Under the pieces are notes generated by a model. It was not told the origin of the DNA. It searched no databases and was given only the letters and a program-made list of their open reading frames with translations. A stretch of 64,000 bases of DNA from Rothia sp. (in: high G+C Gram-positive bacteria) (GTDB lineage Bacteria; Actinomycetota; Actinomycetes; Actinomycetales; Micrococcaceae): the NCBI RefSeq assembly GCF_030540545.1, contig NZ_JAUNVZ010000003.1:1-64000 (forward strand). The letters are read 5' to 3'. The translations under genes and the position numbers were made by a program. Shown here in pieces: positions 1-8,908 of this stretch. The number at the start of each line of letters is the position of its first letter. Within the stretch, counting starts at the first letter, position 1.

Positions 1-41
1 CACAGCCTTGCCGGATTGGTGGCCACAGCCTTGCCGGATTC
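1..41. repeat. Tandem 23-bp repeat, copy A (about 1.8 units)
   Basis: The first 41 bases hold two consecutive copies of a unit whose core is CTTGCCGGATTGGTGGC, preceded by CACAGC. The second copy is cut short after GGATT. The same unit, with CGTAGC in place of CACAGC, recurs at 1768-1811, downstream of the first gene. The array may begin before the window. No coding role is apparent. Confidence 0.75.
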
Positions 42-59
42 GAAAACTCACTCGCATAT

Positions 60-86
60 GTATAGCTATGGTATTGAGAGCTATAC
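60..86. repeat. 8-bp inverted repeat upstream of first gene
   Basis: GTATAGCT (60-67) and AGCTATAC (79-86) are perfect inverted copies around an 11-base spacer, about 110 bases before the start codon of the downstream gene. The half-site length and spacing fit a dimeric regulator. A TATACT hexamer at 106-111 could be a -10 element. Both readings are inference. Confidence 0.4.
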
Positions 87-194
87 GCGGAGAGCCCATA
101 CAAGATATACTTATAGGGAATATGCGTACCCTCCGGTTGAGTCAGAAAGATTCCCGGACATTCACGGTACATTACCACCAGATCGAGGAGATTC

Positions 195-1496
195 ATGTCT
201 GAGACCCCCCGCCCGGAACGCAACTCTTCCGGAAACAACCGCCCCGCACGCAACGGCGGCCGTAAAGATTTCGGCAAGGGTAAGGGCGGCTTTGCAGGTC
301 GCGATTCTCGCGGTGGCTTTAAGCGTTCTGACCGTGACGATAAGCGCGGCGGTTTCAAGCGCTCCGATCGTAATGAGAGCCGTGACGATAAGCGCGGCTC
401 CAAGCCCGGTGGTAAGCACCAGGGCAAGGGCTTCAAGAAGGGTGATTCTCGCGGTCCGAAGCGTGGCACCGGCCCGGCTGAGGCGCCTCGTGAAGAAGCA
501 GTAGTACGTTCCATTGGTGGCCGTGCAGGCTACCGCCCCTCCAAGTCCCGCGCGCCCGAGATCGATAGCGATGTGACCGGTCGTGAGCTGGACGGTGCAA
601 CCTTCCGTGAGCTGCGCGCCCTGGAGCCTCGTAACGCCGAGACCGTAGCGAAGCACCTGGTTATGGCTGGTCGCTACCTGGACATTGACCCAGAATTCGC
701 GCTGGCACACGCCGTAGCTGCATCCCGCAGCGCGGGCCGTATTGCCGCTGTGCGTGAGGCCGTGGGTATTGCAGCCTATGTGGCTGAGGATTACGAGGTG
801 GCTCTGCGTGAGCTGCGCACCCACCGCCGTATTAGCGGCTCGGTGGATCACCTGGCTCTGCTGGTGGACTGCGAGCGTGCGCTGGGTCGTCTGCCCAAGG
901 CTCAGGAAATGATTCAGGAAGCTAAGGGCGAGAAGCTGCCCGCAGCTGTGCGTGTTGAGCTGGCCATTGTTGAGTCCGGTATGCTGCTGGATTCCGGCGA
1001 CGCGGCGGGTGCTGTGAAGGCTCTGGAGATTGAGCAGCTGAACCCGAAGCGTGCCTTTGACTACAGTCCGCGCCTGTACACCGCGTACTCTCAGGCCCTG
1101 GAGGCAGCCGGGCGTGCGAAGGAAGCAGACCGTTGGGCTCGCCTGTCTGTGATTGCTGAGGCGGCACTGGGTCAGGGCGACTACAGCGAGCCGAGCATCT
1201 TCGATATTTTCGATGAAGAAGCTGAGCTGCTGGAACCGAAGGAAGTTGTTATTCAGGAATCTGCTGAGACTGATTCTGCTCAGGCTGAAGCTGATACTGT
1301 CGTTGAGGACCAGGCTGCAGCTGAAGAAGCTGAGCAGGGTCTGACCGAGGCTGACACTGTTGAGACTGCTGCGACCTCTGAAGAGCAGGCTGATTTGAAC
1401 CGTGCTGAAGATACGGTCGGTGAAGCTGAGAAGAGCGACGCTGAGATTGAGCGTGAGAAGCACATTCAGGAAGAGATTGACCTGTTTGAAAACTAG
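195..1496 (+). CDS. Charged TPR-like protein of unknown function
   Basis: A 433-residue protein in three parts. Residues 1-110 are very rich in Arg, Lys, Gly and Asp, with repeated GGFKRSDR-type segments that look disordered and able to bind nucleic acid. Residues about 125-330 are helical and TPR-like, with ELRALEPRNAETVAKHL and further helix pairs. Residues 335-433 are strongly acidic (Glu, Asp, Ala), so the charge reverses from end to end. The start is fixed by GAGGAG six bases upstream of ATG 195. Similar basic-head TPR proteins occur in other actinobacteria without a proven function; an RNA- or ribosome-related role is a guess from the basic tail. It has its own terminator and appears monocistronic. 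Confidence 0.85.
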   Translation: MSETPRPERNSSGNNRPARNGGRKDFGKGKGGFAGRDSRGGFKRSDRDDKRGGFKRSDRNESRDDKRGSKPGGKHQGKGFKKGDSRGPKRGTGPAEAPREEAVVRSIGGRAGYRPSKSRAPEIDSDVTGRELDGATFRELRALEPRNAETVAKHLVMAGRYLDIDPEFALAHAVAASRSAGRIAAVREAVGIAAYVAEDYEVALRELRTHRRISGSVDHLALLVDCERALGRLPKAQEMIQEAKGEKLPAAVRVELAIVESGMLLDSGDAAGAVKALEIEQLNPKRAFDYSPRLYTAYSQALEAAGRAKEADRWARLSVIAEAALGQGDYSEPSIFDIFDEEAELLEPKEVVIQESAETDSAQAEADTVVEDQAAAEEAEQGLTEADTVETAATSEEQADLNRAEDTVGEAEKSDAEIEREKHIQEEIDLFEN

Positions 1497-1516
1497 GTTT
1501 TGAGTGTGTGAGTTGA

Positions 1517-1553
1517 AGGCTCCTATTGATGGGTACATCAATAGGAGCCTTTG
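1517..1553 (+). terminator. Intrinsic terminator of the TPR-like gene
   Basis: AGGCTCCTATTGAT pairs perfectly with ATCAATAGGAGCCT across a short loop, followed by TTT. It lies 20 bases after the stop codon. Confidence 0.8.
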
Positions 1554-1574
1554 GCGTATCTGGATATGTGGTGT

Positions 1575-1591
1575 GTACAACCTTGTTGTAC
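1575..1591. repeat. Small perfect inverted repeat
   Basis: GTACAAC and GTTGTAC flank CTT in the otherwise gene-free stretch 1554-1879. It could be an operator or a minor hairpin. Nothing else coding was seen between the terminator and the tRNA apart from the repeat at 1768. Confidence 0.35.
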
Positions 1592-1767
1592 GCGGGTATG
1601 AGTTGGGAGTGTAATTGCGCGGGAGTAAAGAGCGAAGACGACAAGTATTAGCTCTATTACATGGCGCATGGGACGATGCCCAGGGATTTACGTTCCCGAC
1701 TTCACGTGAGCAAGCTTCCTGCCGGTTCGTTAGAGCATTATCCCATGCGGAAAGTCGGATACTCAGC

Positions 1768-1811
1768 CGTAGCCTTGCCGGATTGGTGGCCGTAGCCTTG
1801 CCGGATTGGAG
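1768..1811. repeat. Tandem 23-bp repeat, copy B (about 1.9 units)
   Basis: Two consecutive units with core CTTGCCGGATTGGTGGC, each preceded by CGTAGC; the second unit ends GGATTGGAG. It matches the array at the left edge of the window except for two bases per unit (CACAGC against CGTAGC). The two arrays bracket the first gene and lie in the same orientation. Confidence 0.8.
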
Positions 1812-1879
1812 ATAAGAGATAGGGTGTAGAGAATATGAATCACTCAGAGCATGAAGACATAAGGTACACTAGAAGAGTT

Positions 1880-1953
1880 GCCTCCTTAGCTCAGCTGGCC
1901 AGAGCAGCGGCCTTGTAAACCGCAGGTCACCGGTTCGAATCCGGTAGGGGGCT
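1880..1953 (+). tRNA. tRNA-Thr (anticodon TGT)
   Basis: A 74-nt cloverleaf. The acceptor stem is GCCTCCT with AGGGGGC, including one G-U pair. The D arm is TTAGCTCAGCTGG. The anticodon loop CTTGTAA gives anticodon TGU. The T arm is CCGGTTCGAATCCGG. CCA is not encoded. The lowest base pair of the anticodon stem is a C-A mismatch. Confidence 0.93.
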
Positions 1954-2056
1954 CTTGTCATTTCCTGGTTCGTTCTTATGAATCAGGTTTTTTCTTAGCT
2001 CGTGCATGCCCTGTAGCACAGGCGGGGCGCGCACAATAATACAGCCGAGGATCCCT

Positions 2057-4276
2057 ATGAGCACTGATCATCAAGCCTTTACCGGCGCTTTGTCTTCTTT
2101 GCCACCCAGAACTGCAGCACAGCAGCCTGTTTCTTCCGGACAGTCGGGTGCACAGAAGGAGACTTCTCGTTACCCCCTGGAATCGTTGCTGCCTTCGCGT
2201 GGTTTCCGCCCTGAGATTCAGGGTTTGCGCGCGTTTGCGGTGCTGCTGGTGGTGTTTTACCATGTGTGGTTTGGCCGTGTGTCCGGTGGCGTGGATGTCT
2301 TCTTGTTCATTTCGGCGTTTTTGCTGTCCTCTTCGAGTATTCGCAAGATTAATGAGGGTCGCCCGCTGCGTCTGGTGAAGTATTGGCTGCATGTCTTCCA
2401 GCGTCTGCTGCCGGTGGCGACGGTGACTATTGCCGGTACTGTGATTGCCTCGTTCTTTATTTTGCCGCCTTCTCGCTGGTCGGGTATGTTGGCGGATGCG
2501 AAGGCTTCGCTCTTTTACTATTTGAATTGGCATTTGGCGGCTAACTCTGTGGATTATTATGCGCAGAATGCGGCGGCGAAGACACCCTTCCAGCATTTTT
2601 GGTCGCTGTCTATTCAGGGTCAGATTTTTATTCTGTGGCCCCTGCTTTTTGCCCTGGTGGCGTATATGGTGCGGCGTCTGCGTTGGGGCTTGCTACCGAC
2701 GGTTGCGCTGGTGTTCAATAGCGTATTTGTGGCGTCGTTGACCTTCTCGATTATTGAGACGGAGCTGAATCAGGGCTACGCCTATTTTGATACTCGTACC
2801 CGCCTGTGGGAGTTTGCTGCCGGTACTCTGCTGGCTATTGTGAGCGTGAAATGGCGCGCTCCGGAGCGTGCCCGCGTGCTCATGGGCTGGATTGGTGTTG
2901 TGGGTCTGGTGACCTGCGGTTTCTTGCTGCCGGTGCAGCGCGCCTTCCCCGGTTTCTTGGCTCTGTGGCCGATTATTTCGGGTGCGCTGGTGATTATGGC
3001 TGGCGAAACCTCCTCGAAGTGGGGCGTGGATAAGCTTCTTTCTTCTAAGCCTTTGCAGGGTATCGGTAATATTTCCTATGCTCTGTACCTGGTGCACTGG
3101 CCGATTTTGATTCTGTATTCGGCGGCGACGAATCAGGAGCGTGTTGGTTTTATTGACGGCACGGTCATTATTGTGGCGTCGATGGGTCTGTCGTGGCTGC
3201 TGATTCGTTTTGTGGAAGACCCGATTCGTTACCGTAAGGATCCTTTTGTCCCGTGGGTCATGATGAAGCTGCGTTTTAAGCGTATTTTTGCGGTGAATGC
3301 TTGGGCTGATCAGGTGGCGTTTATTGGCGCGATTTTCTTGATTGCCGGTGTTCCTTTGGCTGCCGCTCAGGCGTGGTTGAATTATTCGAATGCTGAGGCG
3401 ACGGCTATTGCGCAGGAGCATGTGGATACGCGTGCTGAGCAGTATCCGGGTGCGCGTGCTATCGGCACCGAACGTATGGCTCTGGTGGATTCTCCCGTAT
3501 CCTTGGGCGATATTATGACTCAGTATGAGTCCCTACCCGAGAAGTGCGAGGGTATTTTTGCTGTGGATCCGAAGAATGAAGCCCTAAAGCCTGATTGCAG
3601 CGCTCGAAGCGTGGGCGATAATTCGGCGCCGAAGATGGTATTTGTGGGTAACTCGCACTCTTTGCAGTCTGTTCCTTACTATGTACGCAGCGCCGATAAG
3701 TTGCATATGAATTTGCAGGTGTTCTGGATGGGCCAGTGCAGGTATCCGATGCAAGATGCGAATGCTAGTGCTGCGTGTGTTGATTTTAACCGTATGGTCA
3801 CTGAGGAGCTGCTGCGCACTAAGCCGCAGACGGTGGTGCTGATCTCTACTATTGCGCATCCGCGGACGAATGAAGAGAGCGTGGATCCTCGCCTGGATGA
3901 TACGGTTCGTCAGTTGACGGCTGCCGGTATTCAGGTGGTTGGTCTGCGCGATAATCCTCGCTATGACTTCAATATGTACGAGTGTGCGCAGAAGGCCGGC
4001 GATAATTTGGATTCTTGTGCTCGTCCGAAGTCTGAGAAGTACGCTGAGAAGAATCCTGCCGATGAGATTTTCTCTCGCTATGAGGGTGCAATTTCGGTGG
4101 ATTTGAGCGATGTGTACTGCCCGGATGATATCTGCCGTCCGGTGGTGGGTAATGTGTATGTGTACATGGATGAGAACCATGTAACAAAGAGCTACGGCTA
4201 CACCATGTCGAAGGTGGCTCTGGAACGTACGGTGCGCGGCGGTTGGATTCCGACCGGCCGGGTATCGTTTGATTAG
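2057..4276 (+). CDS. Acyltransferase-3 / SGNH-hydrolase fusion (OafA-like O-acyltransferase)
   Basis: A 739-residue membrane O-acyltransferase. The AT3 domain (about residues 45-400) begins with RPEIQGLRAFAVLLVVFYH, whose final His is the family's catalytic residue, and carries about ten membrane segments. A periplasmic SGNH domain follows, with MVFVGNSHSLQ as the GDS-like block near residue 530 and DENHVTKSYGY supplying the C-terminal Asp/His pair near residue 705. Such fusions move acetyl groups across the membrane onto cell-wall polymers or exported glycans; the acceptor here is unknown. I chose ATG 2057, preceded by GAGG, over ATG 2006, which has no ribosome site. It stands alone between tRNA-Thr and a strong terminator. 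Confidence 0.9.
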   Translation: MSTDHQAFTGALSSLPPRTAAQQPVSSGQSGAQKETSRYPLESLLPSRGFRPEIQGLRAFAVLLVVFYHVWFGRVSGGVDVFLFISAFLLSSSSIRKINEGRPLRLVKYWLHVFQRLLPVATVTIAGTVIASFFILPPSRWSGMLADAKASLFYYLNWHLAANSVDYYAQNAAAKTPFQHFWSLSIQGQIFILWPLLFALVAYMVRRLRWGLLPTVALVFNSVFVASLTFSIIETELNQGYAYFDTRTRLWEFAAGTLLAIVSVKWRAPERARVLMGWIGVVGLVTCGFLLPVQRAFPGFLALWPIISGALVIMAGETSSKWGVDKLLSSKPLQGIGNISYALYLVHWPILILYSAATNQERVGFIDGTVIIVASMGLSWLLIRFVEDPIRYRKDPFVPWVMMKLRFKRIFAVNAWADQVAFIGAIFLIAGVPLAAAQAWLNYSNAEATAIAQEHVDTRAEQYPGARAIGTERMALVDSPVSLGDIMTQYESLPEKCEGIFAVDPKNEALKPDCSARSVGDNSAPKMVFVGNSHSLQSVPYYVRSADKLHMNLQVFWMGQCRYPMQDANASAACVDFNRMVTEELLRTKPQTVVLISTIAHPRTNEESVDPRLDDTVRQLTAAGIQVVGLRDNPRYDFNMYECAQKAGDNLDSCARPKSEKYAEKNPADEIFSRYEGAISVDLSDVYCPDDICRPVVGNVYVYMDENHVTKSYGYTMSKVALERTVRGGWIPTGRVSFD

Positions 4277-4300
4277 CTAGCCTGTGCACTGAATAGAAAT

Positions 4301-4345
4301 ATATCGGCCCGCAACTCTTATAAGAGTTGCGGGTCGATATTTTAT
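4301..4345 (+). terminator. Terminator with 20-bp arms
   Basis: ATATCGGCCCGCAACTCTTA is followed directly by its reverse complement with one G-U pair, then TTTTA. It ends the acyltransferase transcript. The rest of 4346-4568 is gene-free and AT-rich and presumably holds the upstream control region of the siderophore operon. Confidence 0.85.
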
Positions 4346-4568
4346 GAAGCAGTGAAGTGCACACCACGCGGCATAAAACAGCGCAGCGGGTGAGAAGAGA
4401 TAGAGCGAGTTCGCCGGATTTCCGGCTTTAGGTCACGTTAGCACGGATAACAAAAGTGCTATTTTTGAGAGAGCAAAACCAAGGTAAAGTCAAGTTATCA
4501 AAAAGATGTGCCTAAATAAGGGTTTTAGCTTGCGCATAGCTTATTCCATACGTTAGCTTTGATAAGGC

Positions 4569-4587
4569 TTAGGTACATCTAAGGTAC
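4569..4587. promoter_or_regulatory. Candidate iron-regulator (DtxR/IdeR-like) box
   Basis: By eye this site matches 12 of 19 positions of the DtxR/IdeR consensus TTAGGTTAGGCTAACCTAA, including the full left half TTAGGT. It lies 50 bases before the siderophore-binding lipoprotein gene, where iron control is expected. The right half is poor, so the call depends mainly on context. Confidence 0.3.
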
Positions 4588-4636
4588 GCAAACACAGACA
4601 GCGGCATAGACCGCCCCGATATAAGGAGAGACCTCA

Positions 4637-5704
4637 ATGGCCATCTCGCGCAGCGCCTTCCTCAAGGGCGCATCCCTGACCTCCCTCGCCGGCATCCTGG
4701 CAGCATGCTCCACCGGCAACTCCAGCTCCTCCACCTCCGGTAGCAGCTCCAGCGCATCTGCAGAAGCAGGCGCATTCCCCGTTACCATCAGCACCCAGTA
4801 CGGCGATGTGAAGCTGGAAAAGGCACCCACCAAGATTGCAGTAGTCAACGCGTGGAAGAACGCAGACGTGCTGCTCTCCTTCGGCGTGATCCCCGCCGGC
4901 ATGCCCAAGACCACCTGGGGTCAGAACTCCAACGACTCCACCGACTGGTTCGATGCTAAGCTCAAGAGCCTGGGCAAGGACCTGAAGGACATCACTCGCT
5001 ACACCGAGACTGACGGCCCGGACTACACCGCACTGTCCCAGATCGCACCGGACGCAATCTTCGCACCCTACGGCATGATGAGCCAGGAGATCTTCGACAA
5101 GCTCTCCAAGATCGCACCCGTGATTGCAGCACCCAAGGGCGATAACTCCTACGACTCCTCCTGGCAGCACGTGACCGAGCAGGCAGGCAAGATGCTCGGC
5201 CGCCCCGCAGAGGCAAAGAAGATCATCGAAGACACCGAAAAGATGATCAAGGACGCAGCAGCTAAGTACTCCAACCTGGCTGGCGCAACCTACGTGGCAG
5301 GCTACTTCAACGTAGCGGACGGCACCCTGGGCGCATACAACTCCAAGGACTCCCGTCCCCAGTTCTTCAACGACCTGGGCATGACTATGGCATCCTATGC
5401 TAAGGAAGCAGAAGCTAAGGACCCCTCGAGCACCTTCCTGTCCTTCTCCAGCGAGAACCTGGACAAGGTCAATTGCGATGTCCTCTGGGCATGGGTAAAC
5501 GACCCGGCAGAAATCGAGCAGGTTAAGTCCAACGCTCTGCTGGCTAAGATCCCCGCCGTGGCGAAGAACGCAACCGTGTTCGCGCAGGACAAGGCACAGG
5601 GCCTGGCAATGTCCGCAGCATCCCCGCTGTCCATTGAATGGCTGCTGAAGAACTCCAAGCTGCTGGAAGAACTCTCCGCAGCGGTGAAGGCATCGAAGGG
5701 CTAA
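4637..5704 (+). CDS. Iron-siderophore ABC transporter substrate-binding lipoprotein
   Basis: A 355-residue FecB/FhuD-type solute-binding protein. The signal peptide ends in the lipobox LAAC (Cys24), followed by a Ser-rich tether of about 20 residues, so the mature protein is lipid-anchored on the outer face of the membrane. The PBP body starts with TISTQYGDVKLEKAPTKIAV and includes DYTALSQIAPDAIFAP, typical of metal-chelate binders. The start ATG is preceded by AAGGAGAGACCTCA. It is the first gene of a unit with two FecCD permeases and an ATPase, separated from them by a hairpin at 5723-5774. That spacing suggests the binding protein is made in excess over the membrane parts. The ligand (ferric siderophore or possibly heme) cannot be told from sequence. 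Confidence 0.9.
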   Translation: MAISRSAFLKGASLTSLAGILAACSTGNSSSSTSGSSSSASAEAGAFPVTISTQYGDVKLEKAPTKIAVVNAWKNADVLLSFGVIPAGMPKTTWGQNSNDSTDWFDAKLKSLGKDLKDITRYTETDGPDYTALSQIAPDAIFAPYGMMSQEIFDKLSKIAPVIAAPKGDNSYDSSWQHVTEQAGKMLGRPAEAKKIIEDTEKMIKDAAAKYSNLAGATYVAGYFNVADGTLGAYNSKDSRPQFFNDLGMTMASYAKEAEAKDPSSTFLSFSSENLDKVNCDVLWAWVNDPAEIEQVKSNALLAKIPAVAKNATVFAQDKAQGLAMSAASPLSIEWLLKNSKLLEELSAAVKASKG

Positions 5705-5722
5705 AGCCCCGATATAACGCTA

Positions 5723-5774
5723 CGGGCTGCCCGCTTGACCTCCTCGAATACGGGGAGGAAAAGCGGGTGGCCCG
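5723..5774 (+). other. Three-tier intercistronic hairpin
   Basis: CGGGC, CCCGCTT and CCTCC (5723-5743) pair in order with GGAGG, AAGCGGG and GCCCG (5754-5774). There is no T-run, so it is more likely an mRNA-stabilising or partially terminating structure between the binding protein and the first permease than a full terminator. Confidence 0.6.
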
Positions 5775-5822
5775 TTCGCCCTATCCTTCTCACACAGCAT
5801 TCTCACCGATAGGAGTGAAACC

Positions 5823-6902
5823 GTGAGCACCACGGCTTCCACACCCCGCGAGCGCACCGATAACCCCGCCGATAGAGCCGCCCGAGCACAGGCTTCTTTG
5901 GCTTCCCTTTCCAGCGCGCGCCGTATTCGTCTGGGTCTGAGCGCCCTGATTCTGATGCTTCTGGCAGCCTGCGCCTTCTCCATTCTGGTGGGCGCACGCG
6001 CCCTGGATCCTTCCGTTTTTTGGCAGATGCTCTCCGGACAGCGCCCCGAGCACGCCGAAATTATTGACGCACGCATTGTCCGCACCATCTGGGGCCTCAT
6101 TATTGGCGTGAGCCTGGGGCTTGCCGGGGCGGGCATGCAGGGCATTACCCGCAACCCCCTGGGCGACCCCGGTATTCTGGGCGTGAATGCGGGTGCATCC
6201 TTTGCCGTGGTGACCGGTATTGTCTTCTTCGGGGTCACCAGCGTGACCGCCTACTCCCTGCTTGCCTTTGTGGGTGCATCCCTGGCAGCGGTGCTGGTGT
6301 ACGCCCTGGCAATGATCGGTAAGGACGGTGCAACCCCGGTCAAGCTGGCGTTGATGGGTGCTGCTATTACCGCCGGTCTGGGATCACTGACTAGCGCTTT
6401 TATTCTCATTAACCAGAACGCTCTGGATGATCTGCGCCGCTGGCAGGTGGGCTCCATCGCCGGTAAACACCTGGAGAATCTGTGGCCTGCGGGTCTGCTG
6501 ATTATTGTGGGTGCGCTGATTGTGCTCAGCGGTGCGCGCACCATTAATAACTTCGCCCTGGGTGATGATATGGCCGCATCCCTGGGTGAGAATGTTGCCC
6601 TCAAACGCGTACTGATTTCCCTGGGTGTGACCCTGCTCTGCGGTGCCGCTGTGGCTCTTGCCGGTCCGATTGCCTTTTTGGGTCTGATGGCTCCTCACGC
6701 CATGCGCTCGCTGATCAGCGCCGATTACCGCTATCTGCTGCCCACCAGCGCCCTCTTTAGCGCCGTGATTCTGCTGGTTGCCGATACGGTGGGTCGCTTT
6801 TTATTGCCCCCGCAAGAAATCCAGGTAGGCGTGATGATTATTGCGGTGGGTGTGCCGGTCTTCATCTACCTGATTCGTACGAATAAGGCGGTGAATCTCT
6901 AA
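5823..6902 (+). CDS. FecCD-family siderophore ABC transporter permease 1
   Basis: A 359-residue inner-membrane permease of the BtuC/FecCD family, with roughly ten predicted membrane segments from residue 35 on. Family blocks include GLAGAGMQGITRNPLGDPGILGVN, typical of the channel core, and GLMAPHAMRSL near the C-terminus. The N-terminal 30 residues are polar and cytoplasmic. Translation starts at GTG 5823 with AGGAG eight bases upstream. Its stop codon overlaps the start of the next permease (TAATG), so the two are probably translationally coupled and form the heterodimeric channel. Confidence 0.92.
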   Translation: MSTTASTPRERTDNPADRAARAQASLASLSSARRIRLGLSALILMLLAACAFSILVGARALDPSVFWQMLSGQRPEHAEIIDARIVRTIWGLIIGVSLGLAGAGMQGITRNPLGDPGILGVNAGASFAVVTGIVFFGVTSVTAYSLLAFVGASLAAVLVYALAMIGKDGATPVKLALMGAAITAGLGSLTSAFILINQNALDDLRRWQVGSIAGKHLENLWPAGLLIIVGALIVLSGARTINNFALGDDMAASLGENVALKRVLISLGVTLLCGAAVALAGPIAFLGLMAPHAMRSLISADYRYLLPTSALFSAVILLVADTVGRFLLPPQEIQVGVMIIAVGVPVFIYLIRTNKAVNL

Positions 6903-7978
6903 TGAGCACCACTCTTGCATCTAGTCTTCACGGCGCGCAGGCCACCACGCTGTCGGGCGTGGCGAACCTACGCTCTATCCGCCGAGCTCAGGCACGCCGT
7001 CCCATCACGGGTCTGCTATTCCTTGCAGCCCTGGCGGTTGGTGCCTTCTTCGTGCGTACCCTGCTGGGCACCTACACCATTAGCTTCCCCGATTTTCTGA
7101 CCCTGGTCTCCGGCGGTGATGTGCCGGTGCGCGGTGCAAAGTTCATCCTCATGGAGGATAAAATGCCTCGTGCTGTACTCGGCGCTCTTGCCGGTATGGC
7201 CTTTGGATGCGCGGGCGCTATTTTCCAGCTGCTGCTGCGCAACCCCCTGGCATCCCCGGATATTATCGGTATTTCCAATGGCGCATCCCTGGGCGCGGTC
7301 ATTGCCATTATGTTCTGGGGCGCTAGCGGTGTGAATGTTTCTATTGCCGCGATTATTTTCGCTCTGGCAACTGCCGCGGTCACTATGGCTCTGGCGGCGG
7401 GTCAGGGCAATGTGGGTAATCGTTTTATCCTCATGGGTATTGGTGTGGCTGCCCTGGGTAGCGCCGTGGTGACCTATTTGATGGAACGCGCGTCCCTGGG
7501 CCAGGCAACCAACGCAACCCTGTGGATGATTGGTTCCTTGGGCCCGGCGAACTGGGACCGCATTAGCATTGTGAGCGTGGCGCTGATTGCCATACTGCCC
7601 CTGGTACTGATTGGCGTGCGACCGCTGAAAATGACCGCTGTGGGTGATGACCTGTCCCGCAGTGTGGGTGTGCCGGTGACCCTGATCCGCTGGTACTACA
7701 TCGGTATTGGTGTGCTGCTGGCGGCTATCGCTACCGCAGCTACCGGTCCTATCGCTTTTGTGGCTTTTGTTTCCGGACCCATTGCACGCCGTGTGCTGGG
7801 TGGACGCCACAGCCTGCTCGGCGCTTCCCTGGTGGGCGCAACCATTATTATGTTTGCCGATTTCGCGGCGGCAAATCTGATTCCGAGCGTGCAATTCCCC
7901 GTGGGTATTTTTACTGGCGCATTTGGTGCACCGGTCCTGATTTGGTTGCTGGTCAAAAATCAGCAGAAAGGTAACTAA
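6902..7978 (+). CDS. FecCD-family siderophore ABC transporter permease 2
   Basis: A 358-residue second FecCD permease, overlapping the first by one base. It shares the family core (GCAGAIFQLLLRNPLASPDIIGIS) and the late block GPIAFVAFVSGPIARR. Together with the preceding gene it should form the transmembrane channel of the importer. The next gene, encoding the ATPase, starts directly after its stop codon, consistent with one coupled transcript. Confidence 0.92.
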   Translation: MSTTLASSLHGAQATTLSGVANLRSIRRAQARRPITGLLFLAALAVGAFFVRTLLGTYTISFPDFLTLVSGGDVPVRGAKFILMEDKMPRAVLGALAGMAFGCAGAIFQLLLRNPLASPDIIGISNGASLGAVIAIMFWGASGVNVSIAAIIFALATAAVTMALAAGQGNVGNRFILMGIGVAALGSAVVTYLMERASLGQATNATLWMIGSLGPANWDRISIVSVALIAILPLVLIGVRPLKMTAVGDDLSRSVGVPVTLIRWYYIGIGVLLAAIATAATGPIAFVAFVSGPIARRVLGGRHSLLGASLVGATIIMFADFAAANLIPSVQFPVGIFTGAFGAPVLIWLLVKNQQKGN

Positions 7979-8812
7979 ATGAAAACTGTCACCGAGCGCA
8001 CTTTGCGTGTAGAGAACGTCAGCCTAGGCTACGGCGAAAAAACTATTGTTAAAGACCTGAGCCTGGAATTCCCTAAGGGCAAGGTTACCGCCATTATCGG
8101 CCCGAATGGCTGCGGTAAGTCGACCCTGCTGCGCGGCGTATCCCGTCTGCTCAAGCCCCTGAACGGTGATTTCACTCTGGACGGTAAGTCCACCCATTCC
8201 TACGCCATGAAGGAATTTGCGCGCATGGTGGGTCTGATGCCTCAGCACCCCATCGCTCCCGAGGGTATTACCGTTGCCGACCTGGTCTCCCGCGGTCGCT
8301 ACCCCTACCAGGGCCTGTTTAAGCGCAATAGCGCCGAGGACGATGAGGCAGTGGCATGGGCTTTGGAAGCTACCGATACTTTCTCCCTGGCGGAGCGTCA
8401 GGTGACCGAGCTGTCTGGCGGTCAGCGCCAGCGCGTGTGGATTGCTATGGCTCTGGCTCAGGAGACCGATATTCTGCTGCTGGATGAGCCGACCACCTAC
8501 CTTGACTTGGCGCACCAGGTGGAGCTGCTGGATCTGCTGGCTCGCCTGAATGAGGAGCGCGGTACCACCATGATTATGGTGCTGCACGAGCTGAACCTTG
8601 CCGCTCGCGTTGCTGATCACCTGGTTGCTATGAAGGACGGCGAGATTATTGCCAGCGGCACCGGTGAAGAGGTGCTGACCGCCGAAAACCTGGACACTAT
8701 TTTTGGTCTGAAGGCCGAGGTTGCCGACCCCTTCAACGACGGTTCCGTGGTGGTTGTTCCTCACCCGCGCGCTCGCCTGGAGGCTGCGGCACGCGCAGCG
8801 GCGCAGCACTAA
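7979..8812 (+). CDS. Siderophore ABC transporter ATP-binding protein (FepC/FecE type)
   Basis: A 277-residue ATPase. Walker A is GPNGCGKST near residue 42, the Q-loop is LMPQHPI, the signature is LSGGQRQR, Walker B is ILLLDEPT, and the switch His lies in VLHELNLA. This is the standard order for iron-chelate importers. The ATG follows the permease stop without a gap. A terminator follows at 8823-8854, so the importer operon ends here and the siderophore-interacting protein is transcribed separately or by readthrough. Confidence 0.94.
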   Translation: MKTVTERTLRVENVSLGYGEKTIVKDLSLEFPKGKVTAIIGPNGCGKSTLLRGVSRLLKPLNGDFTLDGKSTHSYAMKEFARMVGLMPQHPIAPEGITVADLVSRGRYPYQGLFKRNSAEDDEAVAWALEATDTFSLAERQVTELSGGQRQRVWIAMALAQETDILLLDEPTTYLDLAHQVELLDLLARLNEERGTTMIMVLHELNLAARVADHLVAMKDGEIIASGTGEEVLTAENLDTIFGLKAEVADPFNDGSVVVVPHPRARLEAAARAAAQH

Positions 8813-8822
8813 TCATCTATGT

Positions 8823-8854
8823 GGCAGTCGGGACAGCCCCGGCTGCCGCTTTTC
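8823..8854 (+). terminator. Terminator of siderophore importer operon
   Basis: GGCAGTCGGG pairs with CCCGGCTGCC (one G-U), followed by GCTTTTCT. Confidence 0.7.
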
Positions 8855-8908
8855 TATCCACTATCTATACGCCCGCATAGCGGAGCGTGTCGGGAGAATT
8901 GAGAAGAT

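Noticed and set aside
162..1580. 472-residue minus-strand open frame opposite the TPR-like gene
   Set aside because: It is a codon-bias shadow: the protein is repetitive Leu/Ser/Arg without any domain, and it runs through the terminator of the plus-strand gene.
1615..1815. 66-residue plus-strand frame before tRNA-Thr
   Set aside because: It overlaps the tandem repeat at 1768, has no ribosome site and no recognisable protein features.
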